Positions 15,587 to 23,755 of a DNA stretch of 26,228 nucleotides are shown piece after piece (within the stretch, counting starts at the first letter, position 1; each line of letters opens with the position of its first letter). The position numbers and the translations under genes are program-made. Below the pieces are notes generated by a model that had not been told where the DNA came from, did not search any database, and saw only the letters and a program-made list of their open reading frames with translations. The DNA comes from Halieaceae bacterium UBA5085 (GTDB lineage: Bacteria > Pseudomonadota > Gammaproteobacteria > Pseudomonadales > Halieaceae). The stretch lies in NCBI GenBank assembly GCA_002414665.1, contig DIAF01000045.1:183489-209716 (forward strand). Reading direction: 5' to 3'.

Positions 15587-16441
15587 ATGAAAGTACCGCC
15601 TCGCCTGCAGCCCCTGGTGGAGGACGGCCTGATTGACGAGGTGCTTTTCCCGTTGATGAGCGGCAAGGAAGCCGACATTTTCGTGGTTCGTTCCGGCACT
15701 CGAACGCGCTGCGCGAAAGTCTATAAGGAAGCCTACAAGCGCAGCTTCAAAAAGGCAGCCGCGTATACCGAAGGTCGCAAGGTGCGCAACACCCGCCGAG
15801 CCCGCGCCATGGAAAAGGGCTCGCGTTACGGCCGCAAGCAGCAGGAAGAAACCTGGCAGAACGCGGAGGTCGATGCGCTGTATCGCCTCGACAGGGCGGA
15901 CGTGCGTGTGCCTGAACCCTACGGCTGCTACGACGGCGTGCTGCTGATGGAACTGGTGACTGATGAGGCTGGTGACGTCGCGCCACGGCTCGCCGATGTG
16001 ATGATGTCGGAGGAACAGGCGCTGGAGGACTATGCCCAGGTCCTGCGGTATATCGTTCGCATGCTGTGTGCCGGGCTGATTCACGGCGATCTGTCCGAAT
16101 TCAATATCCTCGTGGACCCGGACGGGCCGGTGATCATTGACTTGCCGCAGGCCGTGGATGCCTCTGCAAACAACAACGCTCGCGCAATGCTGTTGCGCGA
16201 TGTGCAACGGGTTACCGACTATTACGGGCTGTTCGCTCCGGCTGTACTGGATACCCGCTATGGCGAGGAAATCTGGCAGCTGTTTGAAGACGGTGAGTTG
16301 ACACCCGAACACAATCTGACGGGGCTCTTTGCCGACCCTGAGCATGCCGCCGATGTCGACAGTGTCATGCTGGAGATTCGGGCAGCGCTGCGTGAGGAGG
16401 AAGAGCGGTTACAGCGCCTGCGGGAGGAAGAGGACGATTGA
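15587..16441 (+). CDS. RIO-type serine/threonine protein kinase
   Basis: A 284-residue atypical protein kinase of the RIO family. The nucleotide-binding loop is SGKEADIF (residues 25-32), the ATP-positioning lysine K44 is in CAKVYK, and the basic insertion RKVRNTRRARAMEKGSRYGRKQQEE (given here only as about residues 64-88) is the usual RIO1-like flexible loop. The catalytic loop HGDLSEFNIL contains D168 and N173, and the metal-binding D185 is in VIIDLPQAV (SQ in most homologues, PQ here). All catalytic residues are present, so it should be active. The C terminus is a strongly acidic, Glu-rich helix. Cytoplasmic; substrate unknown. The MFS gene starts three bases after its stop. Confidence 0.92.
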   Translation: MKVPPRLQPLVEDGLIDEVLFPLMSGKEADIFVVRSGTRTRCAKVYKEAYKRSFKKAAAYTEGRKVRNTRRARAMEKGSRYGRKQQEETWQNAEVDALYRLDRADVRVPEPYGCYDGVLLMELVTDEAGDVAPRLADVMMSEEQALEDYAQVLRYIVRMLCAGLIHGDLSEFNILVDPDGPVIIDLPQAVDASANNNARAMLLRDVQRVTDYYGLFAPAVLDTRYGEEIWQLFEDGELTPEHNLTGLFADPEHAADVDSVMLEIRAALREEEERLQRLREEEDD

Positions 16442-16444
16442 CGC

Positions 16445-17782
16445 GTGACTCGCAACAGCGCAGACAGCTTGCCTGACAGGGTATACAGCCTGCTGGTAGA
16501 GGATGAGGACGCGCGCGTTTGCCGCGATATCCCCGATGCCGCCTGCAGCGAGCAACCCCGGGCTTTCCTCTTGCAGTGGTTGGCACAAACCCTGACCAAA
16601 GTGGGGGATGCCCTGACCAGCAGCCGTCTGGTGCTGGCGTGGATGTTGTCGGCGCTGGGTGCGCCGGCGGCCTTCGTGGCGTTTCTGGTGCCGGTACGCG
16701 AGTCGCTCTCGTTGCTGCCGCAGCTCTTCGTGGCGCAGTGGGTTCGTGAGCATGCGCTGCGCAAATATTTCTGGGTCTTCGGCAGTGTCGCGCAGGGCCT
16801 GGCGCTGTGCGGCATGGTGGCGGCCGTGATCGTGCTGCGGGGCGGGTCCCTGGGGTGGGCGATTATCGCCTTCCTGGCCTGCTTCAGCCTGGCGCGCGGC
16901 GTGTGTTCGGTAGCGGCCAAAGATGTTCTGGGAAAAACGGTATCCAAGGCCCGGCGTGGGCGATTGACAGGTCTGGCAGCCTCCGCAGCCGGGGCAGTCA
17001 CCCTGCTGGTCGCGATAGTCCTGTTGCTGTTTCCCGAGGTGAGCGGACGCAGCGGCGATGCCGGCGCCGGTTTGTTCGCGGTTATTCTCGCGCTCGCGGC
17101 AGGACTCTGGTTTCTAGCCGCCGGTGTCTTTGCTGCAGTGCCCGAAGTGCCCGGTGCCACCGAGGGTGGCGGTAATGCTTTCATGGAGGCACTGCGCAGC
17201 CTTGGCCTGCTGCGCTCGGACAGACACTTTCGTCGCTTCGTGGTCGCCAGGGCGCTGCTGATTGGTACAGCCTTTGCCATTCCCTATCTCGTTGTTTTGT
17301 TGCAGCGGGCGGCGGAGGCTCAGTTGCTGAGTTTTGCTGCCCTGTTGCTGGCCGAGGGGGCGGCGGGCCTTTTGTCTGCCGCGTTCTGGGGACGCTGGGC
17401 GGACAGCGCAGCGCATCACGTCATGGCGGCGGCAGCCGCATTGTCCACTGCCGTAGTCGCGGTGGCGGTGGCACTGCAAGCGTTGCACCCCGCTGTCCTG
17501 AGTCACGGTGTGACGGGTGCTGTTCTGGTCTTCACGGCAGCTGTCGCACACCAGGGCGCGAGAGTAGGGCGGAAGACCTACCTTGTGGACATGGCTTCCG
17601 GTGAAAACCGGGCGCAGTACACTGCAGTCAGCAATACGGCCATCGGGGTGCTGCTGTTCGCCGGTACCGGTCTCGGCCTTGTCGATGCTGCGTTTGGTAC
17701 TACAGCAGTGCTTGCACTACTGATCGCTCTGGGCGCATTGGCGAGCTACCGCGCTCTGACCTTACCCTCTGTTTCCGGATAA
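16445..17782 (+). CDS. MFS-type permease
   Basis: A 445-residue membrane protein with about 12 hydrophobic segments in the major facilitator arrangement, preceded by an unusual hydrophilic N-terminal stretch of about 50 residues rich in acidic residues and containing two cysteines. A basic cytoplasmic loop (KDVLGKTVSKARRGRLTG) lies between helices near the middle of the first half. No motif identifies a substrate. The start is GTG at 16445, three bases after the kinase stop, with a purine-rich GGAAGAGGAC upstream, so it is in one operon with the RIO kinase. Drug efflux and metabolite uptake are both possible. Confidence 0.8.
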   Translation: MTRNSADSLPDRVYSLLVEDEDARVCRDIPDAACSEQPRAFLLQWLAQTLTKVGDALTSSRLVLAWMLSALGAPAAFVAFLVPVRESLSLLPQLFVAQWVREHALRKYFWVFGSVAQGLALCGMVAAVIVLRGGSLGWAIIAFLACFSLARGVCSVAAKDVLGKTVSKARRGRLTGLAASAAGAVTLLVAIVLLLFPEVSGRSGDAGAGLFAVILALAAGLWFLAAGVFAAVPEVPGATEGGGNAFMEALRSLGLLRSDRHFRRFVVARALLIGTAFAIPYLVVLLQRAAEAQLLSFAALLLAEGAAGLLSAAFWGRWADSAAHHVMAAAAALSTAVVAVAVALQALHPAVLSHGVTGAVLVFTAAVAHQGARVGRKTYLVDMASGENRAQYTAVSNTAIGVLLFAGTGLGLVDAAFGTTAVLALLIALGALASYRALTLPSVSG

Positions 17783-17820
17783 ACCCGGTACTGTTGACGA
17801 TGACCCTTGTGAGGCCCGCA

Positions 17821-18570
17821 ATGAGAAAACTGCTGATGCTCCTCTGTTCCATGGCGCTGTGCGGCACCGCTGCATACGCCGATCCGCTGCGTGTGGGTGT
17901 GGCGCCGGATCGGCCACCCCTCGCCTACTACGATGGCGAGCGGATCGTCGGCGTTGAAGCAGACAGCGCCAGGGCTCTGGGTGAGATTGTCGGACGACCG
18001 GCGCAACTGCTGGCGATGCCATTTGATGCATTGCTGGATGCGCTGCAAGCGGGGCGCATAGACATCATAATGTCGGGGATGAGCTTCACCCCCGCGCGCG
18101 CACAACAGGTGACGTTCCTCGATCCCTACCTGAAAGCCGGTCAGATGGCCATCATGCGTATCGACAGCGTTGCCCGCTTTGGCCAGCCGTGGTCCGTTTT
18201 CCGTGAGGACACCCGGGTGGGTGTGGAGACCGCGACCACCGGTGAGGACTGGGCTCGAGCCGAGTTGAGTGCGGAGCAGATTACGCCATTCAAGGACGTG
18301 GCAGCGGGTCTCGCTGCCCTGAGGGCGGGGTCGATTGACCTCTTCGTACATGACGCACCGACCAGCTGGCTGCTTGCCACCTCTGACGAGTACCCCGATC
18401 TGATCAGCCAGTACCACTTTCTGACGGAAGAACAGCTGGCCTGGGCGGTGCGCAGCGATGCACCGGCCCTGGCCGCCGAGCTGAACCGGGCGCTGGCGAC
18501 CATGCGCGCGAATGGCACCCTGGAATACATCATCGACCGGTGGATACCGGTGACGGTGGAGGTGCCCTGA
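17821..18570 (+). CDS. Periplasmic solute-binding protein (family 3, amino-acid type)
   Basis: A 249-residue extracellular solute-binding protein of the SBP_bac_3 type. The signal peptide MRKLLMLLCSMALCGTAAYA is followed by DPLRVGVAPDRPPLAYYD, the typical first strand. The internal pattern GRIDIIMSGMSFTPARAQQVTFLDPY is the family signature. The frame is open back to a TTG at 17794 and an ATG at 17800, but ATG 17821 has GTGAGG six bases upstream and places the signal peptide correctly. No ABC permease or ATPase gene is adjacent, so it may be an orphan receptor or serve a distant transporter. It is 38 bases after the MFS gene, and its stop faces the dioxygenase stop three bases away. Confidence 0.88.
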   Translation: MRKLLMLLCSMALCGTAAYADPLRVGVAPDRPPLAYYDGERIVGVEADSARALGEIVGRPAQLLAMPFDALLDALQAGRIDIIMSGMSFTPARAQQVTFLDPYLKAGQMAIMRIDSVARFGQPWSVFREDTRVGVETATTGEDWARAELSAEQITPFKDVAAGLAALRAGSIDLFVHDAPTSWLLATSDEYPDLISQYHFLTEEQLAWAVRSDAPALAAELNRALATMRANGTLEYIIDRWIPVTVEVP

Positions 18571-18573
18571 GGC

Positions 18574-19479
18574 TTAGCCGGGGAAGTTGTACTCGTGGCC
18601 CCAGTGATCGCCTTCTGTGCTGACGGTCGGGGTGTAGGTCTCCCAGTCGACCAGCAGGCCGTCGTAGCCGTACTCCACGGCAATGCCACCCGGGGCGACG
18701 ACATAGAATGAGCACATGTTGTCGTTCACGTGCCGGCCAAGGCTGGCGAGGATGGGGTGGCCTCCGGCCTTCGCCCGATCCATCGCGCGTCCGACCTCGT
18801 CGAGGCTGCTCACCTCGACCATGATGTGCACAACGCCCCCGGTATACGGGTGGTTGTACAGCGCGAGTGAATGCTGTCGCGGGTTGTCAGCGTGGAGGAA
18901 CAGGATGGTGGTCTCCGGGGCACCTTCCGGCAGCGGCGGATACAGGGTGTCGCTGACGCCCAGGCCCAGCAGCTCCGTGTAGAAACGCGCCGCCGCGTCC
19001 ATGTCCGGCGTGGGCAGCACGGCATGCCCAAAACCCATGTCACCGGTGTACTCGTCGCCGGTGATGAACTGTTTGACCCCTGTGGGGGAAATCAGCGGTG
19101 CATAGTCCAGGCGACGGCCATAGTAGAGTTCGAGGGTATTGCCGCAGGGGTCCTCCACGGTAACGTACTCGGTCACGCAGCGCCGCGCCGCCTCCTCGGC
19201 GGGACCTGCATGCAGTGTGTGTCCGGCGCTGCCCAGGCGTTCGCACAGTGCCAGCCATTCGCTGCGACCCCGGCATTCGAGGCCTGCGGCGATCAGGCCA
19301 TCGTTGCTCGCAGGTTCGATCATGAAGCGGAACGGGTGGTTATCCATGCGCAGGAAACGCGCGCCGGCTGCGTCTTCGCGCGCCGCGTCCATGAGGCCCA
19401 GTACGCCCGTACCGAAAGCCATCCAGGCGTCCGTATCGGTGGCGGCGATTCTCAGGTAGCCAATGGCAGCAATACTCAT
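18574..19479 (-). CDS. VOC-superfamily extradiol dioxygenase (BphC-like)
   Basis: A 301-residue, two-module vicinal-oxygen-chelate protein. The metal ligands of type I extradiol dioxygenases are all present in the second module: H152 (FGHAVLP), H218 (VVHIMVEV) and E269 (GIAVEYGYDG). The second-shell catalytic residues also match BphC: H203 (QHSLALY), H250 and Y259 (GRHVNDNMCSFYVV). It should therefore open a catecholic ring next to the hydroxyls using Fe(II) and oxygen; the substrate is unknown. GAGGAG lies eight bases before the ATG. It stands alone on this strand and is divergent from the acyl-CoA synthetase gene. Confidence 0.88.
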   Translation of the reverse strand: MSIAAIGYLRIAATDTDAWMAFGTGVLGLMDAAREDAAGARFLRMDNHPFRFMIEPASNDGLIAAGLECRGRSEWLALCERLGSAGHTLHAGPAEEAARRCVTEYVTVEDPCGNTLELYYGRRLDYAPLISPTGVKQFITGDEYTGDMGFGHAVLPTPDMDAAARFYTELLGLGVSDTLYPPLPEGAPETTILFLHADNPRQHSLALYNHPYTGGVVHIMVEVSSLDEVGRAMDRAKAGGHPILASLGRHVNDNMCSFYVVAPGGIAVEYGYDGLLVDWETYTPTVSTEGDHWGHEYNFPG

Positions 19480-19732
19480 GCGGTGTTCTCCTCGGAGTGA
19501 AAGACATCATCTCTGCCCATAGTAAGGGCGAATCTGTCGCAGGCACAGTGCAGTGTCGCCAGACAGTGTGGCTGGTATAAGCAGGGAAACCCCGGCCCCC
19601 GACGGCGTGCCTGATCAAAAATGTCACTCACGGCTGCCTCCCTGGGTCATTGAGCTGGCGCATCCACTGTAGAATACTCAGCACTGCGTTCACCGACAGT
19701 GGACCACAACCGAATAATAGCGGAGACACAGC
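19480..19732. promoter_or_regulatory. Divergent control region between dioxygenase and acyl-CoA synthetase genes
   Basis: A 253-base gene-free stretch, the longest in the window. For the plus-strand gene, TAGAAT (19670-19675) is a good -10, but the nearest -35-like TTGAGC (19650-19655) is only 14 bases away. GGAG (19722-19725) is its ribosome binding site. For the minus-strand gene, TACTAT is a possible -10 in the segment around 19520. I see no clear operator palindrome or RNA structure. Confidence 0.4.
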
Positions 19733-21361
19733 ATGCCCCGTCATTTCAATATCGCTGACCTCTTTGAACTGGTGGCGGACCGGGTTCCGGACCGCACTGC
19801 GCTGACCTGTGGCCAACAGCGGTCGACCTACCTGCAACTCGAGCAGCGCGCCAACCGCCTTGCGCATTTTCTCGCCCGGCAAGGTGTGCAGGCAGGCCAG
19901 CATGTGGGCTTGTATCTGTATAACTGTAACGAATACCTGGAAGGCATGCTCGCCTGCTTCAAACTGCGAGCGGTGCCGATCAACATCAATTACCGCTACG
20001 TCGAGGAGGAACTGGCCTATATCCTCAGTAACGCCGACCTCGTGGCCTGCATCCATCATCGCGAGTTTTCACCGCACATCGCCGCTGTGCGCGGTACGGC
20101 GCCAGCTCTGAAGACTTTCATCTACGTGGATGACAGCAGCGGCGCTGATACCGACACCATCGGCAGTACAGCCTATGAGCAGGCGTTGGCCGGGCAGAGC
20201 GCTGAGCGGGATTTCCCCGAGCGCGCTGATGACGATCTGTTCATTCTCTACACCGGTGGCACCACAGGGATGCCCAAGGGCGTCATGTGGCCACACAAGC
20301 ATGTGTTCTATGCGGCGATGGGCGGCGGCGGCTATTTTCACCCCGACGGCGTCATCACACAGCCCGAACAGATTGCCGACCGCATCGGCGACTTTGCCAT
20401 TGTGGGTATTGCCCTGGCACCGCTGATGCATGGCGCCTGCTGGTGGTATGCCTGTATCCAGTTGCTGTCGGGTAACTCGCTGGTGCTGAATCCTGCGCAT
20501 CACCTGGTAGCCGAGGAGGTCTGGGATATTGTCGAGCGCGAGCGGGTAAACTCATTGACCATTGTGGGGGATGCCATGGCCGTACCGTTGCTGGACGCAC
20601 TGCAGGCGAATCCGGGGCGCTGGGACCTGAGTTCGGTGTTTGCTGTGGGGTCGGGCGGAGCCGTTTTCTCCGCCAGTAAGCAGGCGGCATTTCGCGAGTT
20701 GTTGCCGAACATCATGGTTATGAACAGCTTCGGTTCATCAGAGTCCGGGGCAATGGGCGCCGATGGCGGTGGCAAGCCTGGAGAGGGATTGGTCAATGTG
20801 GCGCGCAGCGAGTTCATGTCGGTGCTCGCCCAGGCTGAGGACGGGAGCTATCGTGAAGTCGCTCATGGCGAGAAGGGTATCTTCTCACGCAGCGGTTACA
20901 TTCCGGTCGGGTATTACAACGACCCGGTAAAGACCGCCGCGACCTTTGTGCCGGTAAACGGCACGCTGTGGTTGCTGACCGGGGATGAAGCGCGACTGGA
21001 ACAGGACAATACCATCACCGTGTACGGTCGCGGTTCCAATTGCATCAACACGGGAGGCGAGAAGGTGTTCCCGGAAGAGGTTGAGCAGGCATTGAAAAAC
21101 CATCCTGCAGTGTTTGACTGCCTGGTGGTTGGCACACCCGACGAGCGACTGGGGAGCAAGGTCACGGCAGTGGTGGCGTTGCGCGACGGGCATTCACTGA
21201 GCCTGTCTTCGCTGCAAGAAGAAGCGCGCAAGCATGTGGCCGGCTATAAGGTGCCACGGGAAGTCCATGTGGTAGCCGAGGTGCCGCGCGCGCCCAGCGG
21301 CAAGCCTGCCTACCCGAAGGCGCTGGACATTGCGCTTTCCGGCCAGTATCGCGTCAATTAG
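19733..21361 (+). CDS. Acyl-CoA synthetase (AMP-forming)
   Basis: A 542-residue ANL-superfamily ligase that activates a carboxylic acid as acyl-AMP and then acyl-CoA. The phosphate-binding loop is TGGTTGMPKG (residues 174-183). The hinge region LTGDEA and GRGSNCINTGGEKVFPEEVE follow in the C-terminal part, and the catalytic lysine is K524 in PSGKPAYPKA. The INTGGEKVFPEEVE form resembles ligases of the FadD3/FadD17-like and long-chain/alicyclic acid groups rather than housekeeping FadD. No signal peptide or membrane segment. It heads a gene set with two crotonases and a nitroreductase, all on one strand, so the product is probably passed to beta-oxidation-type enzymes. Confidence 0.92.
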   Translation: MPRHFNIADLFELVADRVPDRTALTCGQQRSTYLQLEQRANRLAHFLARQGVQAGQHVGLYLYNCNEYLEGMLACFKLRAVPININYRYVEEELAYILSNADLVACIHHREFSPHIAAVRGTAPALKTFIYVDDSSGADTDTIGSTAYEQALAGQSAERDFPERADDDLFILYTGGTTGMPKGVMWPHKHVFYAAMGGGGYFHPDGVITQPEQIADRIGDFAIVGIALAPLMHGACWWYACIQLLSGNSLVLNPAHHLVAEEVWDIVERERVNSLTIVGDAMAVPLLDALQANPGRWDLSSVFAVGSGGAVFSASKQAAFRELLPNIMVMNSFGSSESGAMGADGGGKPGEGLVNVARSEFMSVLAQAEDGSYREVAHGEKGIFSRSGYIPVGYYNDPVKTAATFVPVNGTLWLLTGDEARLEQDNTITVYGRGSNCINTGGEKVFPEEVEQALKNHPAVFDCLVVGTPDERLGSKVTAVVALRDGHSLSLSSLQEEARKHVAGYKVPREVHVVAEVPRAPSGKPAYPKALDIALSGQYRVN

Positions 21362-21379
21362 CCAAACTGCCCCCGGGCC

Positions 21380-21385
21380 AAGGAG
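21380..21385 (+). promoter_or_regulatory. Ribosome binding site deciding the crotonase GTG start
   Basis: AAGGAG is seven bases before GTG 21393. The upstream ATG at 21330 has no such site and lies inside the preceding gene. Confidence 0.75.
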
Positions 21386-21392
21386 AAAAACC

Positions 21393-22211
21393 GTGCAAGA
21401 ACTGGCTATCAGCACCTCAAGCTGCCTGGTGCAGCAGGATGGAGGTGTGCTTATCGTGACCCTGAATCGCCCCGAGGCCAAGAATGCGTTCAATCCGGCG
21501 ATGCTGCTGGGTCTCTATCGGGCCTGGCGGCTGCTGGACGCGGATCCTGCGTTGCGCTGCGCCATTCTCACAGCGCGTGGAGATACGTTCTGTGCGGGTA
21601 TGGACCTGAAAGCCGGGGCCGATGGTGACCAGGGTGCCAGTGACGAGTTCATGGCGTTGATGGCCGAAGTCCCCAACCTGCACTGGCAGGCTCTGCTGCG
21701 CGACAATCGCCCGGCAAAGCCACTGATACTCGCCGTGGAGGGCTATGCCCTGGCGGGAGGGACAGAAATTCTGCAGGGTACCGATATTCGCGTGGCGGCG
21801 GAAGATGCAGTATTCGGTGTCACCGAGGTAGCACGCGGGCTATACCCGATGGCCGGTTCAACCGTACGCCTGCGCCGTCAGATTCCCTATTGTCTGGCCG
21901 CTGAAATGCTGCTTTGCGGCGAGCATATCAGTGCCCGGCAGGCGCTGGAGTGGGGCCTTGTGAACAAGCTGGTCGCCCCCGGCACCACGCTGGCGGCGGC
22001 CCGTGATTACGCGGCCAGAATCTGCGCGAATGCGCCGCTGGCCGTTGCCGCTGTCACGCGCTCCCTGCGCGAGCATCAGGAGTGCATGCCGGAAGACGAT
22101 GCGATGCGTGCCTCAGATGCTCTGGCCGGCCCCGTATTTGCCTCCGCCGATGCGAAAGAGGGAATGCGGGCTTTCAAGGAAAAACGCCCGGCACAATTCC
22201 GCGGCGAGTGA
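21393..22211 (+). CDS. Enoyl-CoA hydratase (crotonase family)
   Basis: A 272-residue crotonase. The CoA-binding/oxyanion segments are TFCAGMDLK (residues 65-73) and EGYALAGGTEI. Both glutamates used by enoyl-CoA hydratases are present: E125 (GGTEILQ) and E145 (VTEVARGLYP). It is therefore expected to add water to a 2-enoyl-CoA. The frame is open back to 21330, overlapping the synthetase gene, but GTG 21393 has a perfect AAGGAG seven bases upstream and gives the normal N terminus. It follows the synthetase stop by 31 bases. Confidence 0.9.
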   Translation: MQELAISTSSCLVQQDGGVLIVTLNRPEAKNAFNPAMLLGLYRAWRLLDADPALRCAILTARGDTFCAGMDLKAGADGDQGASDEFMALMAEVPNLHWQALLRDNRPAKPLILAVEGYALAGGTEILQGTDIRVAAEDAVFGVTEVARGLYPMAGSTVRLRRQIPYCLAAEMLLCGEHISARQALEWGLVNKLVAPGTTLAAARDYAARICANAPLAVAAVTRSLREHQECMPEDDAMRASDALAGPVFASADAKEGMRAFKEKRPAQFRGE

Positions 22212-22295
22212 TGGCGTCATGGGCCGCCCGGCTGGTTCGGTGGCCCCTCGCTGCGCATAATGGCGCGCTTTAACCGACTAGCCTGAGGCTTTTGT

Positions 22296-22976
22296 ATGTC
22301 AGATCACGCATCCACCTTCAGCACCCTGGTGCGCCAGCGTCGCTCCCTGCGCGCGTTCCTGCCCAGGCCTGTGCCCGAGCCCGCCTTGCGCCAGATTTTT
22401 GCCGATGCCGCCTGTGCGCCGAGCAATTGCAACACCCAACCGTGGGTCGTACACGTGGTGTCAGGGCCAAAACTGGAGACGCTGCGGGCCCTGCTGCCTG
22501 CGGAGTTCATGGCGGGGCGTATCAGCATGGATTTCCCCTATGACGGCGTTTATGAGGGCGAGTACAAAACGCGCCAGTACGCTGCGGCGCAGGCACTGTA
22601 CGATGCCATGGGCATTGCCCGGCAGGACAAGGCGCGTCGGCATGAAGCTTTCATGCGCAACTTTACCTTCTTTGATGCGCCGCACGTCGCCTTCCTGTTT
22701 CTGCCAGAGCCGTTTGGGCTGCGCGAGGCCTGCGATCTCGGGATGTTTGCACAGACCCTGATGTTGAGCATGACCGCACAGGGTTTGGGCTCCTGCCCGC
22801 AAACCGCGCTGGGCTTTCAGGCTGAGCAGCTGCGCTCAGCGTTGCAAGTGGATCCGGCACACAAGCTCATGTTTGGTATCTCCTTCGGCTATCCGGATCC
22901 CGATGCCGCGGCCAACCGCTGCGTTACCGAGCGCGCGGCAATCGACGATTTTGTTGTTTTCCACAGTGAGGCCTGA
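22296..22976 (+). CDS. Nitroreductase-family flavoprotein
   Basis: A 226-residue FMN-dependent oxidoreductase of the nitroreductase fold. The N-terminal RRSLRAF and APSNCNTQPW supply the usual FMN-contacting residues, and the C-terminal MFGISFGYPDP is the family end motif. GAGG lies seven bases before ATG 22296. A possible CATAAT -10 (22256-22261) has no good -35. Placed between two crotonase genes, it may reduce an enoyl-CoA or a quinone-like intermediate rather than a nitro compound; that is inference. It is four bases from the next gene, so they are co-transcribed. Confidence 0.88.
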   Translation: MSDHASTFSTLVRQRRSLRAFLPRPVPEPALRQIFADAACAPSNCNTQPWVVHVVSGPKLETLRALLPAEFMAGRISMDFPYDGVYEGEYKTRQYAAAQALYDAMGIARQDKARRHEAFMRNFTFFDAPHVAFLFLPEPFGLREACDLGMFAQTLMLSMTAQGLGSCPQTALGFQAEQLRSALQVDPAHKLMFGISFGYPDPDAAANRCVTERAAIDDFVVFHSEA

Positions 22977-22980
22977 GGCG

Positions 22981-23742
22981 ATGAGTGGTGATGTCCTGTT
23001 ACAGGAACAGCGGGGCCGGGTTCGCCTGTTGACGCTCAATCGGCCAGCAAAGAAAAATGCGATTAACGATCCACTGTGGGTTGCCCTGCGAGAGGCGTTT
23101 ACTGCGGCTTCAGCGGACGATGGTGTGGCCTGTGTTGTGCTCACCGGTGCCGGCGACAGTTTCAGCGCGGGTGTTGACCTGGCCAGCTTTGGCGGCAGCC
23201 AGGCGGATGTGCCACACCCATTCGAGAGCGCCGCTCGGGCTGTAGCCGGCTTCGACAAGCCACTGTTGGCTGCCCCCCGGGGCGTCGCGGTCGGGGGCGG
23301 CGCCACGGTACTGTTCCATGCCGACGTCGTTTATGCCGGAGCAAGTTTTCGTATGCGTCTGCCGTTTGCTGCGCTGGGCCTGGTGCCCGAGTGGGCGAGC
23401 AGCTACATGCTGCAGGCCAATATCGGTGCGCAGCGCGCTGCAGAGCTGTTTTACACTGCGGACTGGATTGACGCGGCCCGCGCCCTGCAGCTGGGTGTTG
23501 TCGCAGCGGTACTGCCAGATGAGGATGTGCTTGACCACGCTTTGCAGCGGGCCGCGACCATTGCCCAGTGGCCGGTCAGCTCCCTCCGCGAAATCAAGCG
23601 CACTCTGCGCCTGCACCATGAGCCTGCAATTGATGCAGCGTTTGTGGCCGAGCAGGCGGCGATGGCCCGTCAAGCCGGGTCCGCTGATAACCTGGAGGCG
23701 CTGACCGCATTCTTCGAGAAACGGCCACCGAGGTTCAACTAG
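22981..23742 (+). CDS. Crotonase-family protein, probably an enoyl-CoA isomerase
   Basis: A 253-residue crotonase with the oxyanion segments SFSAGVDLASFGG and PRGVAVGGGATVLFHAD. The hydratase glutamates are absent (ATVLF instead of CELA), but E137 in FAALGLVPEWASS sits where delta3-delta2-enoyl-CoA isomerases have their catalytic glutamate. I therefore favour double-bond isomerisation over hydration. The open frame begins at 22873, but ATG 22981 is the real start; it has GTGAGG nine bases upstream and lies four bases after the nitroreductase stop. Its end faces the ribB end 13 bases away. Confidence 0.87.
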   Translation: MSGDVLLQEQRGRVRLLTLNRPAKKNAINDPLWVALREAFTAASADDGVACVVLTGAGDSFSAGVDLASFGGSQADVPHPFESAARAVAGFDKPLLAAPRGVAVGGGATVLFHADVVYAGASFRMRLPFAALGLVPEWASSYMLQANIGAQRAAELFYTADWIDAARALQLGVVAAVLPDEDVLDHALQRAATIAQWPVSSLREIKRTLRLHHEPAIDAAFVAEQAAMARQAGSADNLEALTAFFEKRPPRFN

Positions 23743-23755
23743 GCCCGGTCTCGAT

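Noticed and set aside
18571..18573. A bidirectional terminator between the solute-binding protein and dioxygenase genes
   Set aside because: Only three bases separate the two stop codons, and no stem-loop with T runs is visible around them.
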